Below are positions 1 through 8,731 of a stretch of DNA of 64,000 nt, piece after piece; position 1 is the first letter of the stretch; every line of letters starts with the position of its first letter. The DNA lies in NCBI GenBank assembly GCA_902565385.1, contig CACFEW010000002.1:1-64000 (forward strand), in the 5' to 3' direction. The notes below the pieces were generated by a model, which saw nothing but the letters and a program-made list of their open reading frames with translations, was not told the origin of the DNA and made no database searches. The DNA is from an uncultured Pelagibacteraceae bacterium. Lineage in GTDB: Bacteria > Pseudomonadota > Alphaproteobacteria > Pelagibacterales > Pelagibacteraceae. A program made the position numbers and the translations under genes.

Positions 1-1
1 A

Positions 2-82
2 TCTATAGCTGTAGACAAAATCCCAAATATAGGAATCGGCAAAACTATTAACGATAGATTAATAAGAGCTTCAAAATTTTAA
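2..82 (+). CDS. C-terminal fragment of an unidentified protein
   Basis: The window opens inside a reading frame of 26 sense codons ending in TAA at 80-82. The visible tail contains KIPNIGIGKTINDRL and ends in ASKF. The stop codon shares its last base with the ATG of the ABC ATPase gene (TAATG), so the two are very probably co-transcribed and translationally coupled. I do not recognise the family from this tail. It is cut by the window edge, not visibly broken. Confidence 0.55.
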   Translation, partial: SIAVDKIPNIGIGKTINDRLIRASKF

Positions 83-810
83 TGACTATTCCTCTTGAAA
101 TAATTGATTTATCAAAAACTTATGACACAAAAGAAGCTGTTCGAGATATTTCTTTTAAAGTAAATGAAAATGAAATAATTGGGATTCTTGGACCTAACGG
201 ATGCGGTAAAACTACAACAATAGGTATGATACTAGGTTTACTAAAGCCTACTAAAGGGAAGGTTCTTATAAATGGTATTGAAATTGAAAAACAAAGAGTT
301 GAATTATTGAATAAATTAAATTTTATTTCACCATATATTGAGTTACCAAAAAAATTAACTGTAAAGCAAAATCTTGAAGTTTATGGAAGACTTTATGATG
401 TTAAAGAACTTGGAATTAAAATTGATAGTCTTTGTGAAAAATTAAGGCTTAATGAATTTATTAATAAAATAACAGGTGAACTTTCCTCCGGTCAAAAAAA
501 TAGAGTCAGTCTAGCTAAATCTATAATTAATGATCCATCAGTTCTTCTTCTTGATGAGCCAACTGCATCTCTAGATCCTGAAACTGGAGATTTTGTGAGA
601 AGTTTTTTAGAAGGATATCAAAAAGAAAAAAAAACTTCTATTCTCCTTGCTTCACATAATATGGCAGAAGTTGAGAGATTATGTTCTTCAGTTCTAATGA
701 TGAATAAAGGATCTATTATTGATCAAGGAACTCCTGAAGAATTAATTAAAAAGCATGGAAGGAGAAATATGGAAGAAGTTTTTTTAAAACTTACAAGAGA
801 TTTAATATGA
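82..810 (+). CDS. ABC-2 type exporter, ATP-binding subunit
   Basis: A 242-residue ABC ATPase that would power the membrane protein encoded directly downstream. Walker A is GPNGCGKT at residues 37-44, the signature is LSSGQ near 134, Walker B with VLLLDEPTA is near 155, and the switch histidine is in SHN near 192. Length and layout match the DrrA/NodI/CcmA-like exporter ATPase class. The start overlaps the upstream stop by one base, and the last four bases (ATGA) overlap the permease start, so the pair is one operon. The substrate cannot be read from the sequence; drug, polysaccharide or lipid export are all possible. Confidence 0.9.
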   Translation: MTIPLEIIDLSKTYDTKEAVRDISFKVNENEIIGILGPNGCGKTTTIGMILGLLKPTKGKVLINGIEIEKQRVELLNKLNFISPYIELPKKLTVKQNLEVYGRLYDVKELGIKIDSLCEKLRLNEFINKITGELSSGQKNRVSLAKSIINDPSVLLLDEPTASLDPETGDFVRSFLEGYQKEKKTSILLASHNMAEVERLCSSVLMMNKGSIIDQGTPEELIKKHGRRNMEEVFLKLTRDLI

Positions 811-1598
811 ATTTAAATAAAATGTATGGACTTTTTTTAAGACATTTTTATCTCATTAAAAGTTCTTTGCCGAGAGTTTTGGATTTAATTTATTGGCCAA
901 CAATACAAATTATTCTGTGGGGATTTATTTCTAAATTTTTTTCGATTTATAGTGATTATTATAATAATACACTTGGAATAATTCTTACATGCGCGATTCT
1001 TTACGATATTCTTTTTAGATCTAGCATAAGTTTTAATATGCTTTTTTTAGAGGAAATTTGGAGTAGGAATTTTACAAATTTATTTATTGCTCCTTTGAGG
1101 CTAAAAGAAATAATTATATCTTTAATTTTTACAGCTTTGATAAGGACTTTAATTGGTCTCGTGCCCGCAATCATTTTAACATCTCCATTATTTGGAGTTT
1201 CAATTTTAAAATTGGGTTTTCCACTACTTATATTATTTTTAAGTTTATACATATTTGGCATTACACTAGGCTTATTTGTAAGCTCAGGTTTAATGAGGTT
1301 CGGACCATCTTTTGAAAATATAGCCTGGTCATCCTTATTTTTACTTGCACCATTAGGCTGCATCTACTATCCAATAGAAATTCTTCCTGAATTTTTTCAA
1401 GTAATTGCAAAGGGTTTACCATTAGTTTACATTTTTGATGAAACAAGAAATATTTTGATTAATGGTTTGGTAGATTATGAAAATATAAAACAAGCTTATT
1501 TATTAAATTTAGTTTATCTTATTTTTGGAATAGGATTGTTTTATCTATCTTTTTTAAGAGCGAGGATAAAAGGGACGTTAATAAATATGGGTGAATAA
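807..1598 (+). CDS. ABC-2 type exporter, membrane subunit
   Basis: A 263-residue integral membrane protein with about six hydrophobic segments and the usual ABC-2 permease shape: a cytoplasmic N-terminus, a conserved LEEIWSRNFTNLFIAPL-type stretch in the first cytoplasmic loop, and a late LAPLGCIYYPIEILP segment that matches the family's PxxLP-like motif. It starts inside the ATPase gene (ATGA overlap), which assigns it as that protein's partner. The transporter is probably ATPase2-permease2 in the inner membrane. The substrate is unknown. It converges on the tRNA-Arg gene, which starts almost immediately after its stop codon. Confidence 0.88.
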   Translation: MNLNKMYGLFLRHFYLIKSSLPRVLDLIYWPTIQIILWGFISKFFSIYSDYYNNTLGIILTCAILYDILFRSSISFNMLFLEEIWSRNFTNLFIAPLRLKEIIISLIFTALIRTLIGLVPAIILTSPLFGVSILKLGFPLLILFLSLYIFGITLGLFVSSGLMRFGPSFENIAWSSLFLLAPLGCIYYPIEILPEFFQVIAKGLPLVYIFDETRNILINGLVDYENIKQAYLLNLVYLIFGIGLFYLSFLRARIKGTLINMGE

Positions 1599-1599
1599 T

Positions 1600-1676
1600 T
1601 GGCGCGCCTGCTAGGAGTCGAACCCAGAACCTCCTGATCCGAAGTCAGGCGCTCTATCCAGTTGAGCTACAAGCGC
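1600..1676 (-). tRNA. tRNA-Arg (anticodon TCG)
   Basis: On the minus strand this folds as a complete cloverleaf of 77 nt with encoded CCA. The acceptor stem GCGCTTG pairs with CAGGCGC (one G-T pair), the D stem is GCTC/GAGC, the anticodon stem CCTGA/TCAGG encloses loop CTTCGGA with anticodon TCG, and the T arm has the TTCGA loop. It would read CGA codons. It lies between the ABC exporter and rluD on the opposite strand and is not part of either unit. Confidence 0.95.
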
Positions 1677-1699
1677 ATATAATATTAATATATCATTTT

Positions 1700-2680
1700 A
1701 TGGAAAAAAAAATAAATTTGATAGTTGGTAAGACCGAAAATGAGCTCCGTGTTGATATTTTCATTAAAAAGAGAGAAAATATTATCAGTCGAACTAGAAT
1801 TAAGAATCTTATTCTAGAGAATAAGTTAAGAATAAATAATAAGGTAATAACTGATCCATCAAAAAAAGTTTTTTTAGGTGATGAAATAAAATTAGTCATA
1901 CCTGAAACAAAAAAAGCTTCCTTGAAACCTTATGAGTTTAATTTAGATATCGTACATGAAGATAAAGATTTAATTGTTTTAAACAAACCCTCTGGAATAG
2001 TAATGCATCCTGGTGCAGGTAATTTTGATAATACAATTGTCAATGCACTTATGAATTATAGTAAAAATTCTTTTTCTAATATTGGAGGTGAACTAAGACC
2101 TGGAATAGTACATAGAATTGACAAAAATACATCAGGATTAATTGTTATTGCAAAAAATAATCAAACTCACGAGCACCTTTCAAATCAATTTAATAAACAC
2201 ACAATTCAAAGAGTTTATCAATTATTAATATGGGGTAAAGTCAGACCCTCTAAAGGTAAAATAGAAACGTTTATTACAAGAAGCTCCAAAAATAGACAAA
2301 TGATGGAGGTTAGTAACAGTAAAGGAAAAAAAGCAATTACAAATTACAAAACTTTAGAAATTTTTGAAAATAAAAATATTCCAACTTTTAGTTTGTTAGA
2401 ATGCAAATTAGAAACAGGTCGAACCCATCAAATAAGAGTTCATATGAATCATTTAGGTAACAGTATAGTTGGTGATGATAAATATAAAAAAAAATTTAAA
2501 AAACTTAATAATATAGATCCATCATTAGAAAAAATTTTAATGAAGTTAAACAGGCAATTTTTGCACGCCAAGACATTGGGTTTTATACATCCAAAAAAAA
2601 ATAAGCATATGATTTTTAACTCAATTTTACCAAATGAACTTGAAATAATACTTAAAACACTCAGAAATACTGGTAAATAA
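1700..2680 (+). CDS. rluD: 23S rRNA pseudouridine synthase, RluD/RluA family
   Basis: A 326-residue pseudouridine synthase expected to modify helix 69 of 23S rRNA. The N-terminal ~65 residues form an S4-like RNA-binding domain. The RluA-type catalytic domain follows, with LNKPSGIVMHPGAG near residue 94 and the catalytic motif HRIDKNTSG, in which the nucleophile is Asp141. The C-terminal KLETGRTHQIRVHM block is also present. Length and domain order fit RluD better than the shorter RluA/RluC types, but the exact uridine target is assigned by family. It sits 40 bp upstream of rpoH on the same strand, a pairing often seen in alphaproteobacteria. Confidence 0.9.
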   Translation: MEKKINLIVGKTENELRVDIFIKKRENIISRTRIKNLILENKLRINNKVITDPSKKVFLGDEIKLVIPETKKASLKPYEFNLDIVHEDKDLIVLNKPSGIVMHPGAGNFDNTIVNALMNYSKNSFSNIGGELRPGIVHRIDKNTSGLIVIAKNNQTHEHLSNQFNKHTIQRVYQLLIWGKVRPSKGKIETFITRSSKNRQMMEVSNSKGKKAITNYKTLEIFENKNIPTFSLLECKLETGRTHQIRVHMNHLGNSIVGDDKYKKKFKKLNNIDPSLEKILMKLNRQFLHAKTLGFIHPKKNKHMIFNSILPNELEIILKTLRNTGK

Positions 2681-2720
2681 AACATTGAAAAATTTTTAAT
2701 ATTAACTAGATAAATATTGA

Positions 2721-3614
2721 ATGAGCACAACTATAAATAGCAATTTACCTATCTTAAGTAATGAAGGTGGCCTGTCTGCATATCTCGAGCAAATAAAAAA
2801 ATTTCCAATGCTTGATGCAGAAGAGGAATACATGCTTGCTAAAAATTGGAAAACAACTGGAAATATTAAGTCAGCAGAAAAACTTGTAACAAGTCACTTG
2901 AGATTGGTTGCGAAAATTGCAATGGGTTATAGAGGTTATGGACTCCCAATTAACGAAATGATTTCTGAGGGTAATATTGGACTTATGCAAGCTGTTAAAA
3001 AATTTGAGCCAGAGAAGGGTTTTAGATTGGCAACTTACGCGATGTGGTGGATAAAAGCTTCTATCCAAGAATATATCCTAAAATCTTGGAGCTTGGTAAA
3101 AATTGGTACAACAACTGCACAAAAAAAATTATTTTTTAATCTTAAAAAATTAAAAAATCAAATTGCACCACAGGCTGAGGGTGATTTAAGAAATGAACAT
3201 GTAAACGAAATCGCTGAAAAATTAGATGTGAGTAAAGAAGAGGTTATCTCAATGAATCGTAGACTATCAGGAAAGGAATTTTCTCTTAATGCTCAAGTTG
3301 GCGAGGATGGTGATGAATGGCAAGACTGGTTAGTAGACAAAGAATTAGACCATGATCTTAAATTTGCTCATCAAGAAGAAATGAAACAAAGAAAAGATTT
3401 ATTAAAAGACTCAATTAAAGTTTTAAATGATAGAGAAAAGGAAATTTTATATTCAAGAAGACTAAATGATGATCCAACTACTTTAGAAGATTTAAGTAAA
3501 AAATATAAAATTAGTCGTGAAAGAGTAAGGCAAATTGAAAATAAAGCATTTGAAAAATTACAAAGACAAATGCTTTTGCTTGCTAAATCAAAAAATCTTT
3601 TGCCTGTAGGTTAA
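2721..3614 (+). CDS. rpoH: RNA polymerase heat-shock sigma factor (sigma-32)
   Basis: A 297-residue sigma-70 family protein. Region 2 is present with RLVAKIAMGYRGYGLP and the ATYAMWWIKASIQEY block (about 104-118). The RpoH box QKKLFFNLKK at residues 134-143 distinguishes sigma-32 from the housekeeping sigma. Region 4 near 256-282 has the helix-turn-helix LEDLSKKYKISRERVRQIE. It is the only sigma factor gene visible in the window, which matters because an RsbV/RsbW-like pair lies 6 kb away. It converges on the CHASE2-PP2C gene with a 74-bp gap in which I see no clear terminator hairpin. Confidence 0.95.
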   Translation: MSTTINSNLPILSNEGGLSAYLEQIKKFPMLDAEEEYMLAKNWKTTGNIKSAEKLVTSHLRLVAKIAMGYRGYGLPINEMISEGNIGLMQAVKKFEPEKGFRLATYAMWWIKASIQEYILKSWSLVKIGTTTAQKKLFFNLKKLKNQIAPQAEGDLRNEHVNEIAEKLDVSKEEVISMNRRLSGKEFSLNAQVGEDGDEWQDWLVDKELDHDLKFAHQEEMKQRKDLLKDSIKVLNDREKEILYSRRLNDDPTTLEDLSKKYKISRERVRQIENKAFEKLQRQMLLLAKSKNLLPVG

Positions 3615-3688
3615 TTAAATTAAAATACCTAAGTTAATTTATGCCCGTTAATATGAAATTTTTTTAATAATTTTCTTGATGTTGAAAT

Positions 3689-5740
3689 TTATTTCTTTTT
3701 GATCAATTCAGTATTATCTATATTTATAGCCATACAAGTGATATCGTCTCTTAATTTTTCAGCACCCCAATTTAACTCTTTTTCAATAGACTCAACAATT
3801 TTTTTTGGTGTCACTTCTGAAATACCATTTATGATTTTTTGTACACCTTCAGCTCCTAATTCCTCACCATTTTTTAAGTACCCTTCGGTTACACCGTCAG
3901 TGTAAACCACAAATGTCTTATCTTTAAGGTTCATGCTATTAGATTTAACCATTGACTCTGTAAAATATTTAACAATTCCAATGGGCGGCATCTCTGATTT
4001 GATATATTCATAATTTTTATTTTGATCAAAAGTTAAAATACTTTCATGTCCAGCGTTGATAAAAACAAGTTCTCCAGTTTTAATGTTTAGTTTTCCAAAA
4101 ACAGCAGTTACAAACATTCCTTTAAACTTTGCCTCAACAAGTTCATTGTTCACTCCAAACACTACTTTTTCTAATGGGAAATTTAAATTGGTTAAGGTTC
4201 TAAAAATTGAGGATGCTTTTGCCATATACATACCAGCTTTAACCCCTTTTCCTGATACATCGGCTAAAGTAAAAAAGTATTCTTCTGGTGTTGATCTTAC
4301 AACATCAAAATAATCTCCAGATACATCTCGAGCTGGTACGTTTTTGGCAAAGATGAAGTTTTCAAATTTTGATATATCTGGAAATAAGCTTTTTTGAACT
4401 CCAGCTGCAAGTTCACGCTCTTTTAAAAGTTTAGCTTCTTTTTGTAAGTTATCTAAAGCTATTTTGTTCTCCTCAATAAATCTAAAATATAAACCAGTTA
4501 AAAAAGTAACTGTTACAATAAAAATTGGGTAACTCATGTCTACTAATTCAGATCTAAATTTATAGATATAAAAACCAATAACAATTATTGCTAAAATATT
4601 TCCAAAAAAAATAGATAAACTTAATTTAGGTTTTACTCTTTGAGATAAGATAAATGTAATGAGAGCTACAATAATAGAAAACAACAACTCAAATATATAT
4701 GTATTAGGATTTCTTATTAAGTAGGATTGATCTAAAATATTCTCAATAACATTAGCATGAACTTCTACTCCTGGAATAGTAATCCCAAGTGGAGTTTTGA
4801 CTAAATCAAAAAGTCCTTGTGCAGAAGCACCAATTAAAACATATTTATCTGTAAAAAAATCTGATTGAAATTTTCCATCGTAGACATCACCAGCAGATAT
4901 GTACTGATTTTTATCTGACTTTTTATACTTGATCCAAATTATACCATTAGGGTCTGAATTAATTTTATAGGGTCGTGCACTTATTCTTTGAATTCCAACT
5001 TCATTTAATTCAATATAAATATTTTTCTGTTTTGAACCCACTCGAACCATTTCTAGTCCCATGGTTGGGTATATCTTCTTATCAAACTGTACCACGAGTG
5101 GTAATGATCGGATAATACCATCTAATTGATCTAAGAAAGAAATCGAACCTAAACCTTTCACATCTTTTTCTAATACTTCAAGTGAACCAATTGAATATGG
5201 ATATGAATAAGTAAATTTCTTTGGATCGCCACCTTTAGATAAAAATCTCGCCTTAGCTTTTCGATCATAATTGGAATGTGAAGGAACATTACTACCTAAT
5301 ACTGCAATTATTGATTTAGATTGTTTAAGTTTCTCAGAAAAAATTTCATCTGGACTCTTTAAATTCTGAAGCTTTGCAATATCAGATGGAACCAAACCAT
5401 ATGATTTTATAATTTCATCAGGAGACTGTTTATCTTTCTCAGTGAAAAAAATATCGAAACCTATCGCTTTTGGATTTGACTCATTTATTTTATCTAAAAT
5501 ATCCGCAAACACTTTTCTATTCCAAGGAAACTGACCAAACTTTCCCAAACTGTTTTCATCAATATCTATTATGACAACTTCAGAGTCTTTTTTTTCAGCA
5601 AATACTTTTTGATATAAATCAAAACTTAAATATGAAATTGATTTTACAAATGCAGGATTAATTATTTTTATTAATATTAGGAAAACTAATAAAATTAAAA
5701 ATGTAAAATAATTAGTGTATTTTTGAAAAAAAGCTTTCAC
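3689..5740 (-). CDS. CHASE2-domain membrane sensor with PP2C/SpoIIE phosphatase output
   Basis: 683 residues. After TM segment 11-28, a large extracytoplasmic CHASE2 domain spans about 30-345 (VVIIDIDENSLGKFGQFPWNR and KAIGFDIFF are typical). Three closely spaced membrane segments follow (about 350-420), then a short coiled coil and a cytoplasmic PP2C-type phosphatase domain. The phosphatase keeps its metal-binding blocks: VSGDYFDV, ADVSGKGVKAGM, YTDGVTEG and DDITCMA. This is the RsbU/SpoIIE output class, which dephosphorylates a STAS antagonist, and a STAS gene lies 4 kb away. The FecR and TPR/barrel genes are immediately upstream on the same strand. CHASE2 ligands are not known, so a periplasmic or envelope signal is inference. 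Confidence 0.85.
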   Translation of the reverse strand: MKAFFQKYTNYFTFLILLVFLILIKIINPAFVKSISYLSFDLYQKVFAEKKDSEVVIIDIDENSLGKFGQFPWNRKVFADILDKINESNPKAIGFDIFFTEKDKQSPDEIIKSYGLVPSDIAKLQNLKSPDEIFSEKLKQSKSIIAVLGSNVPSHSNYDRKAKARFLSKGGDPKKFTYSYPYSIGSLEVLEKDVKGLGSISFLDQLDGIIRSLPLVVQFDKKIYPTMGLEMVRVGSKQKNIYIELNEVGIQRISARPYKINSDPNGIIWIKYKKSDKNQYISAGDVYDGKFQSDFFTDKYVLIGASAQGLFDLVKTPLGITIPGVEVHANVIENILDQSYLIRNPNTYIFELLFSIIVALITFILSQRVKPKLSLSIFFGNILAIIVIGFYIYKFRSELVDMSYPIFIVTVTFLTGLYFRFIEENKIALDNLQKEAKLLKERELAAGVQKSLFPDISKFENFIFAKNVPARDVSGDYFDVVRSTPEEYFFTLADVSGKGVKAGMYMAKASSIFRTLTNLNFPLEKVVFGVNNELVEAKFKGMFVTAVFGKLNIKTGELVFINAGHESILTFDQNKNYEYIKSEMPPIGIVKYFTESMVKSNSMNLKDKTFVVYTDGVTEGYLKNGEELGAEGVQKIINGISEVTPKKIVESIEKELNWGAEKLRDDITCMAINIDNTELIKKK

Positions 5741-5797
5741 AGAAGGAATTTAACTCTAATTATATTAAAGTAAATGGTATTGAATAATTACTAAAGA

Positions 5798-6961
5798 TTA
5801 CTTCTTTTTCTTTCTTTTCTTTTTCTTAGCTTTTTTCTTAGCTGTTCTTTTTTTCTTTTGAATTTTTTTCTTTTTCTTAGGTTTTTTCTTAACTACTTTT
5901 TTCTTTTTCTTTGGTTTTTTCTTAACTACTTTTTTCTTTTTAGCAGCTTTTTTCTTCACTACTTTTTTCTTTTTAGTAGCTTTCTTCTTCACAGCTTTTT
6001 TCTTTTTAGAAGCTTTTTTCTTCACTGCCTTTTTCTTTTTAGAGCCTTTTTTATTCACCGCTTTTTTCTTTTTACCTTTTTTCTTTTCTGCTTTAGCTTT
6101 TTTCTTTTTCTTAGCTTTTTTCTTTTTTTCTGCTCTTTCAGTTTTGATAGCTACTTTTTTCTTTTTATCTTTTTTAATATTTTGTTTTATAATTGACTTA
6201 ATCTCTTCTTTTTCAAATCCTAGAGCTTTTAATTCTTTTTTAAGTTCTTTTTTAATCGCTTTTCTCTCAGCTTTTGTTGAGTCTGGGCTTAATTTTGCAA
6301 CCCGTAATGACTTCATTTTCTTATTAAATTTCTTTAACTGATTTTTAGTAATTTTTCTTGCCTGACCAGGAGCTTTACCTTTTGACATCGATGTAATGCT
6401 GTAAGGGTTATCTAATAAAGTAGATCCAAAATTGTTTCCAACAAGAACTGCTCCAGGTCTCATACCTAAAGTATTATTTTTTCCTGGACCGATTAATAAA
6501 GTATCAGTTCTTCCACTTGAAACGATTGTTTGGAACTCAGTTCCTCTTGAACCTAAAGTACCCTCAGGAACTTCTACAGTTAAGCTGTCAGGATTTTTTT
6601 TACTAATTAATCCTGATATTACTTTTAAACTTCCTTGCTTTACACTTGCAACTATTTTTCCATCATTCGTAGCAGGATCAAAAATAAATGTATCCATTAC
6701 AACTTCTGAATCTTCACCAATTGTAAATGTTGATTGATCTAATAATAAAATTTGAGTACCAGAACCAGCACCCGCAACAATAGTCTCATTTAAATAAATT
6801 TTGTCACCAGTTTTTAATTCTCTGGTTTCGGTTTTAACCGTACCTGAAATTGCTCCAACAATTCCAACTAACTGTTTTTCAATAGTCAGCTCTTCGTTTG
6901 CCTTAGCGCTCAAGCTTCCGAAAAACAATAAAGCTAAAATTATTGTTAAAATTTTCTTCAT
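5798..6961 (-). CDS. Secreted FecR-domain protein with lysine-rich repeat tail
   Basis: I place the start at the internal ATG at 6961, because it opens a clean signal peptide (MKKILTIILALLFFGSLSAKA); the frame is open to 7012. The mature protein has a FecR-like domain (about residues 25-150) with the typical LKTGDKIYLNETIVAG, STFTIGEDSEVVMDTF and TLGSRGTEFQ blocks. FecR domains are periplasmic sensory or scaffold modules often encoded next to CHASE2 proteins, as here. From about residue 220 the chain is extremely Lys/Ala-rich. It includes six imperfect 11-residue units of the KKKKAVKKKAS type and ends in RKKKK. The tail could bind peptidoglycan, LPS or nucleic acid; none of this is shown by the sequence. 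Confidence 0.8.
   Translation of the reverse strand: MKKILTIILALLFFGSLSAKANEELTIEKQLVGIVGAISGTVKTETRELKTGDKIYLNETIVAGAGSGTQILLLDQSTFTIGEDSEVVMDTFIFDPATNDGKIVASVKQGSLKVISGLISKKNPDSLTVEVPEGTLGSRGTEFQTIVSSGRTDTLLIGPGKNNTLGMRPGAVLVGNNFGSTLLDNPYSITSMSKGKAPGQARKITKNQLKKFNKKMKSLRVAKLSPDSTKAERKAIKKELKKELKALGFEKEEIKSIIKQNIKKDKKKKVAIKTERAEKKKKAKKKKKAKAEKKKGKKKKAVNKKGSKKKKAVKKKASKKKKAVKKKATKKKKVVKKKAAKKKKVVKKKPKKKKKVVKKKPKKKKKIQKKKRTAKKKAKKKKRKKKK
5879..6076 (-). repeat. Six tandem 33-bp coding repeats (Lys-rich 11-residue unit)
   Basis: Within the FecR-protein gene about six in-frame 33-bp units encode variants of SKKKKAVKKKA, followed by a degenerate lysine-rich continuation to the stop codon. On the plus strand the units appear as repeated blocks of CTTTTTTCTTTTTAG type separated by ACTACT or ACAGCT. 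The repeats stay in frame, so they are coding repeats. Runs of A/T make the tract prone to slippage and length variation between strains. Confidence 0.8.
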
Positions 6962-7076
6962 AGGATTGAAAAATAACAGACTTCTTAAAAAAATAAAATA
7001 TTTTATATTCAAAATGGGTCTTTTAAAATGGCTTAAAATAACAATTTTTTCTTATTAAATTAAGAAAATAGCAACA

Positions 7077-8384
7077 TTACTTCAAAATACTTAAAGATTT
7101 AGTAAAACTAAATGCAAAAGAATCTGCAATATAATCGTAATTTAATATATTCGCCTCAGATATTAATTTTTCATAAGATAAGTTTATAAATAAAGTTCTA
7201 TTTGGATCTAATGCTGGGAAAAAATCTCCTAATGCTTTTGTAATCATAATGTCAGTAGTCATAGAATAATCTGATCTAATTCTACTTGAGGTTACTGAAG
7301 AATCCACTTTTTTATAATCATTAAAACTATGAGAATTACCTACAGATATAAATGCCCAAGGAAATGCAAAATTTAATACAAGACCAATATCATAAGTCTC
7401 AGCATCATTTCCTGCATCAATAACAGCATCACTATCAGTGTAACCTAAACTTAAAGAAGAGGAAATTATTTGGGTAACGATTAAATCATAACCTAAAGTA
7501 TAATTGTGTGATATTGAATTAGTTTCATGAGCAGTCGTATCCGATGAATTGTGATTAGCTTTAGAGTCTGAGTATGAATAACCATAACTAAAAGAATTTC
7601 TTTCACCAACTGAAAAAAATCCACCAATACCATACATAAAAGAAAAGCTATCAGCGTCATGTTGAGCATCTGATTTATTAGCAATTAAATAAGGACTTAA
7701 ACTTTGATTTCCTAAAGTAGTGTCTAAACCAATAGTAAATCCATAACTCTGAAAATCGTCATCAGCCTCTTTATATTGATTAGATGTTGTATGAGCTAAG
7801 TTGAATAATAAAGATGACTCTTCTCCAATAGGTCTTGTTGCAGTTAATCCTAAAGATGTACTTTCCGTTCTATCAAATTTTGCTGAATTAAATTCCGCTT
7901 TTGTATCAGAGTCCATTTTAAATCTAGACTTTGAAACACTATTAATATTATCTGCAAAGTTTAAACCAAAACCAATATCGGCTGAGATGTTCCATAAACT
8001 AGGTTCTCTATCTAATATTTCTTCTTCAATTTCTTTTAAACTTTCTAAATCTTCTGGACTAAGATCTGTTCTTAGTTTCATCTCTTCAATAATTGTGGTA
8101 GCCTTCTCCGGTGAATCTACTTGGACTAAAACTGATAATAGATATAACTTGATTTCAATATTTTCTGGATAAATCATTGTTAATCTTTCAAGAGTTGAAA
8201 TGGTTTGTTTGTAGTTTCCCATTTTACCTTGTTGCTGTGCATATTTTAAATTCAAATCCAAATCATTTGGTTTTTGTAAAATTTGCATGTAGGTAATGTT
8301 TTTTTCAGAAGAAAATACAGAAGTCGTAATCAACAAAAAAGTTGATATTAAAACTAACTTAAGTCTATTTAATTTTAAAAACAT
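7077..8384 (-). CDS. TPR plus beta-barrel-like outer-membrane protein
   Basis: About 435 residues from the ATG at 8384; a GTG two codons earlier is the alternative. A signal peptide (LVLISTFLLITTSVFSS) is followed by a TPR-like helical region (about 30-125, with NLKYAQQQGKMGNYKQTISTLERL). The remaining ~300 residues are rich in alternating polar/hydrophobic, Gly, Ser and aromatic stretches such as LNFADNIN, YGFTIGLDTTLG and SFSYGYSYSDS, typical of an outer-membrane barrel. The order TPR then barrel recalls SLAM/DUF560-like proteins, but I cannot confirm that family. It belongs with the FecR and CHASE2-PP2C genes downstream, suggesting an envelope-spanning assembly. Confidence 0.65.
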   Translation of the reverse strand: MFLKLNRLKLVLISTFLLITTSVFSSEKNITYMQILQKPNDLDLNLKYAQQQGKMGNYKQTISTLERLTMIYPENIEIKLYLLSVLVQVDSPEKATTIIEEMKLRTDLSPEDLESLKEIEEEILDREPSLWNISADIGFGLNFADNINSVSKSRFKMDSDTKAEFNSAKFDRTESTSLGLTATRPIGEESSLLFNLAHTTSNQYKEADDDFQSYGFTIGLDTTLGNQSLSPYLIANKSDAQHDADSFSFMYGIGGFFSVGERNSFSYGYSYSDSKANHNSSDTTAHETNSISHNYTLGYDLIVTQIISSSLSLGYTDSDAVIDAGNDAETYDIGLVLNFAFPWAFISVGNSHSFNDYKKVDSSVTSSRIRSDYSMTTDIMITKALGDFFPALDPNRTLFINLSYEKLISEANILNYDYIADSFAFSFTKSLSILK

Positions 8385-8459
8385 AAACACCGGAGGATAT
8401 TTACAATATTGATTTTTTTCAATTAATAATTTCTACTATAAATTGCAGTTTTATAAGAA

Positions 8460-8714
8460 TTATTCGTCAGAAGTTTTGTTTTTCCAAATAAAATAAAAAA
8501 TATAAGGACTTACAGCGGGTACAATTCCAAACCAAAACCACTCATCCCACCTAAAACCTTTATCTAAGCTTAAGCTTTTAAGGCCATTCCACCAAACTAA
8601 ATATCCTATTAAAATAATCCAGCCTATACTTAAAGTTGATAAAATTTTGATTTTTTTAGATTGTTGACCTGAAAACAATTTTTTAAAGTATTCCTGAAAA
8701 TTTTGAATCAACAT
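8460..8714 (-). CDS. Small membrane protein of unknown function
   Basis: 84 residues with two predicted membrane segments (around STLSIGWIILIGYLVWWNGL and FGIVPAVSPYIFYFIW) and a charged tail ending KTSDE. The N-terminal 20 residues look amphipathic and basic. It is 17 bp downstream of a prepilin gene on the same strand and ahead of the TPR/barrel gene. I do not recognise a family. A role in pilin handling or in the adjacent sensory cassette is possible from position only. Confidence 0.6.
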   Translation of the reverse strand: MLIQNFQEYFKKLFSGQQSKKIKILSTLSIGWIILIGYLVWWNGLKSLSLDKGFRWDEWFWFGIVPAVSPYIFYFIWKNKTSDE

Positions 8715-8731
8715 TTAAAATGATGAGCTAA

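Noticed and set aside
5879..6076. Regular 33-bp repeats that could suggest a CRISPR-like array
   Set aside because: The repeats are contiguous, imperfect, in frame and code for Lys-rich units; there are no unique spacers or cas genes.
5858..6196. A phenylalanine-rich plus-strand ORF opposite the FecR lysine tail
   Set aside because: It is the mirror of the AAA/AAG-rich lysine repeats; composition is FFFLF throughout with no family features.
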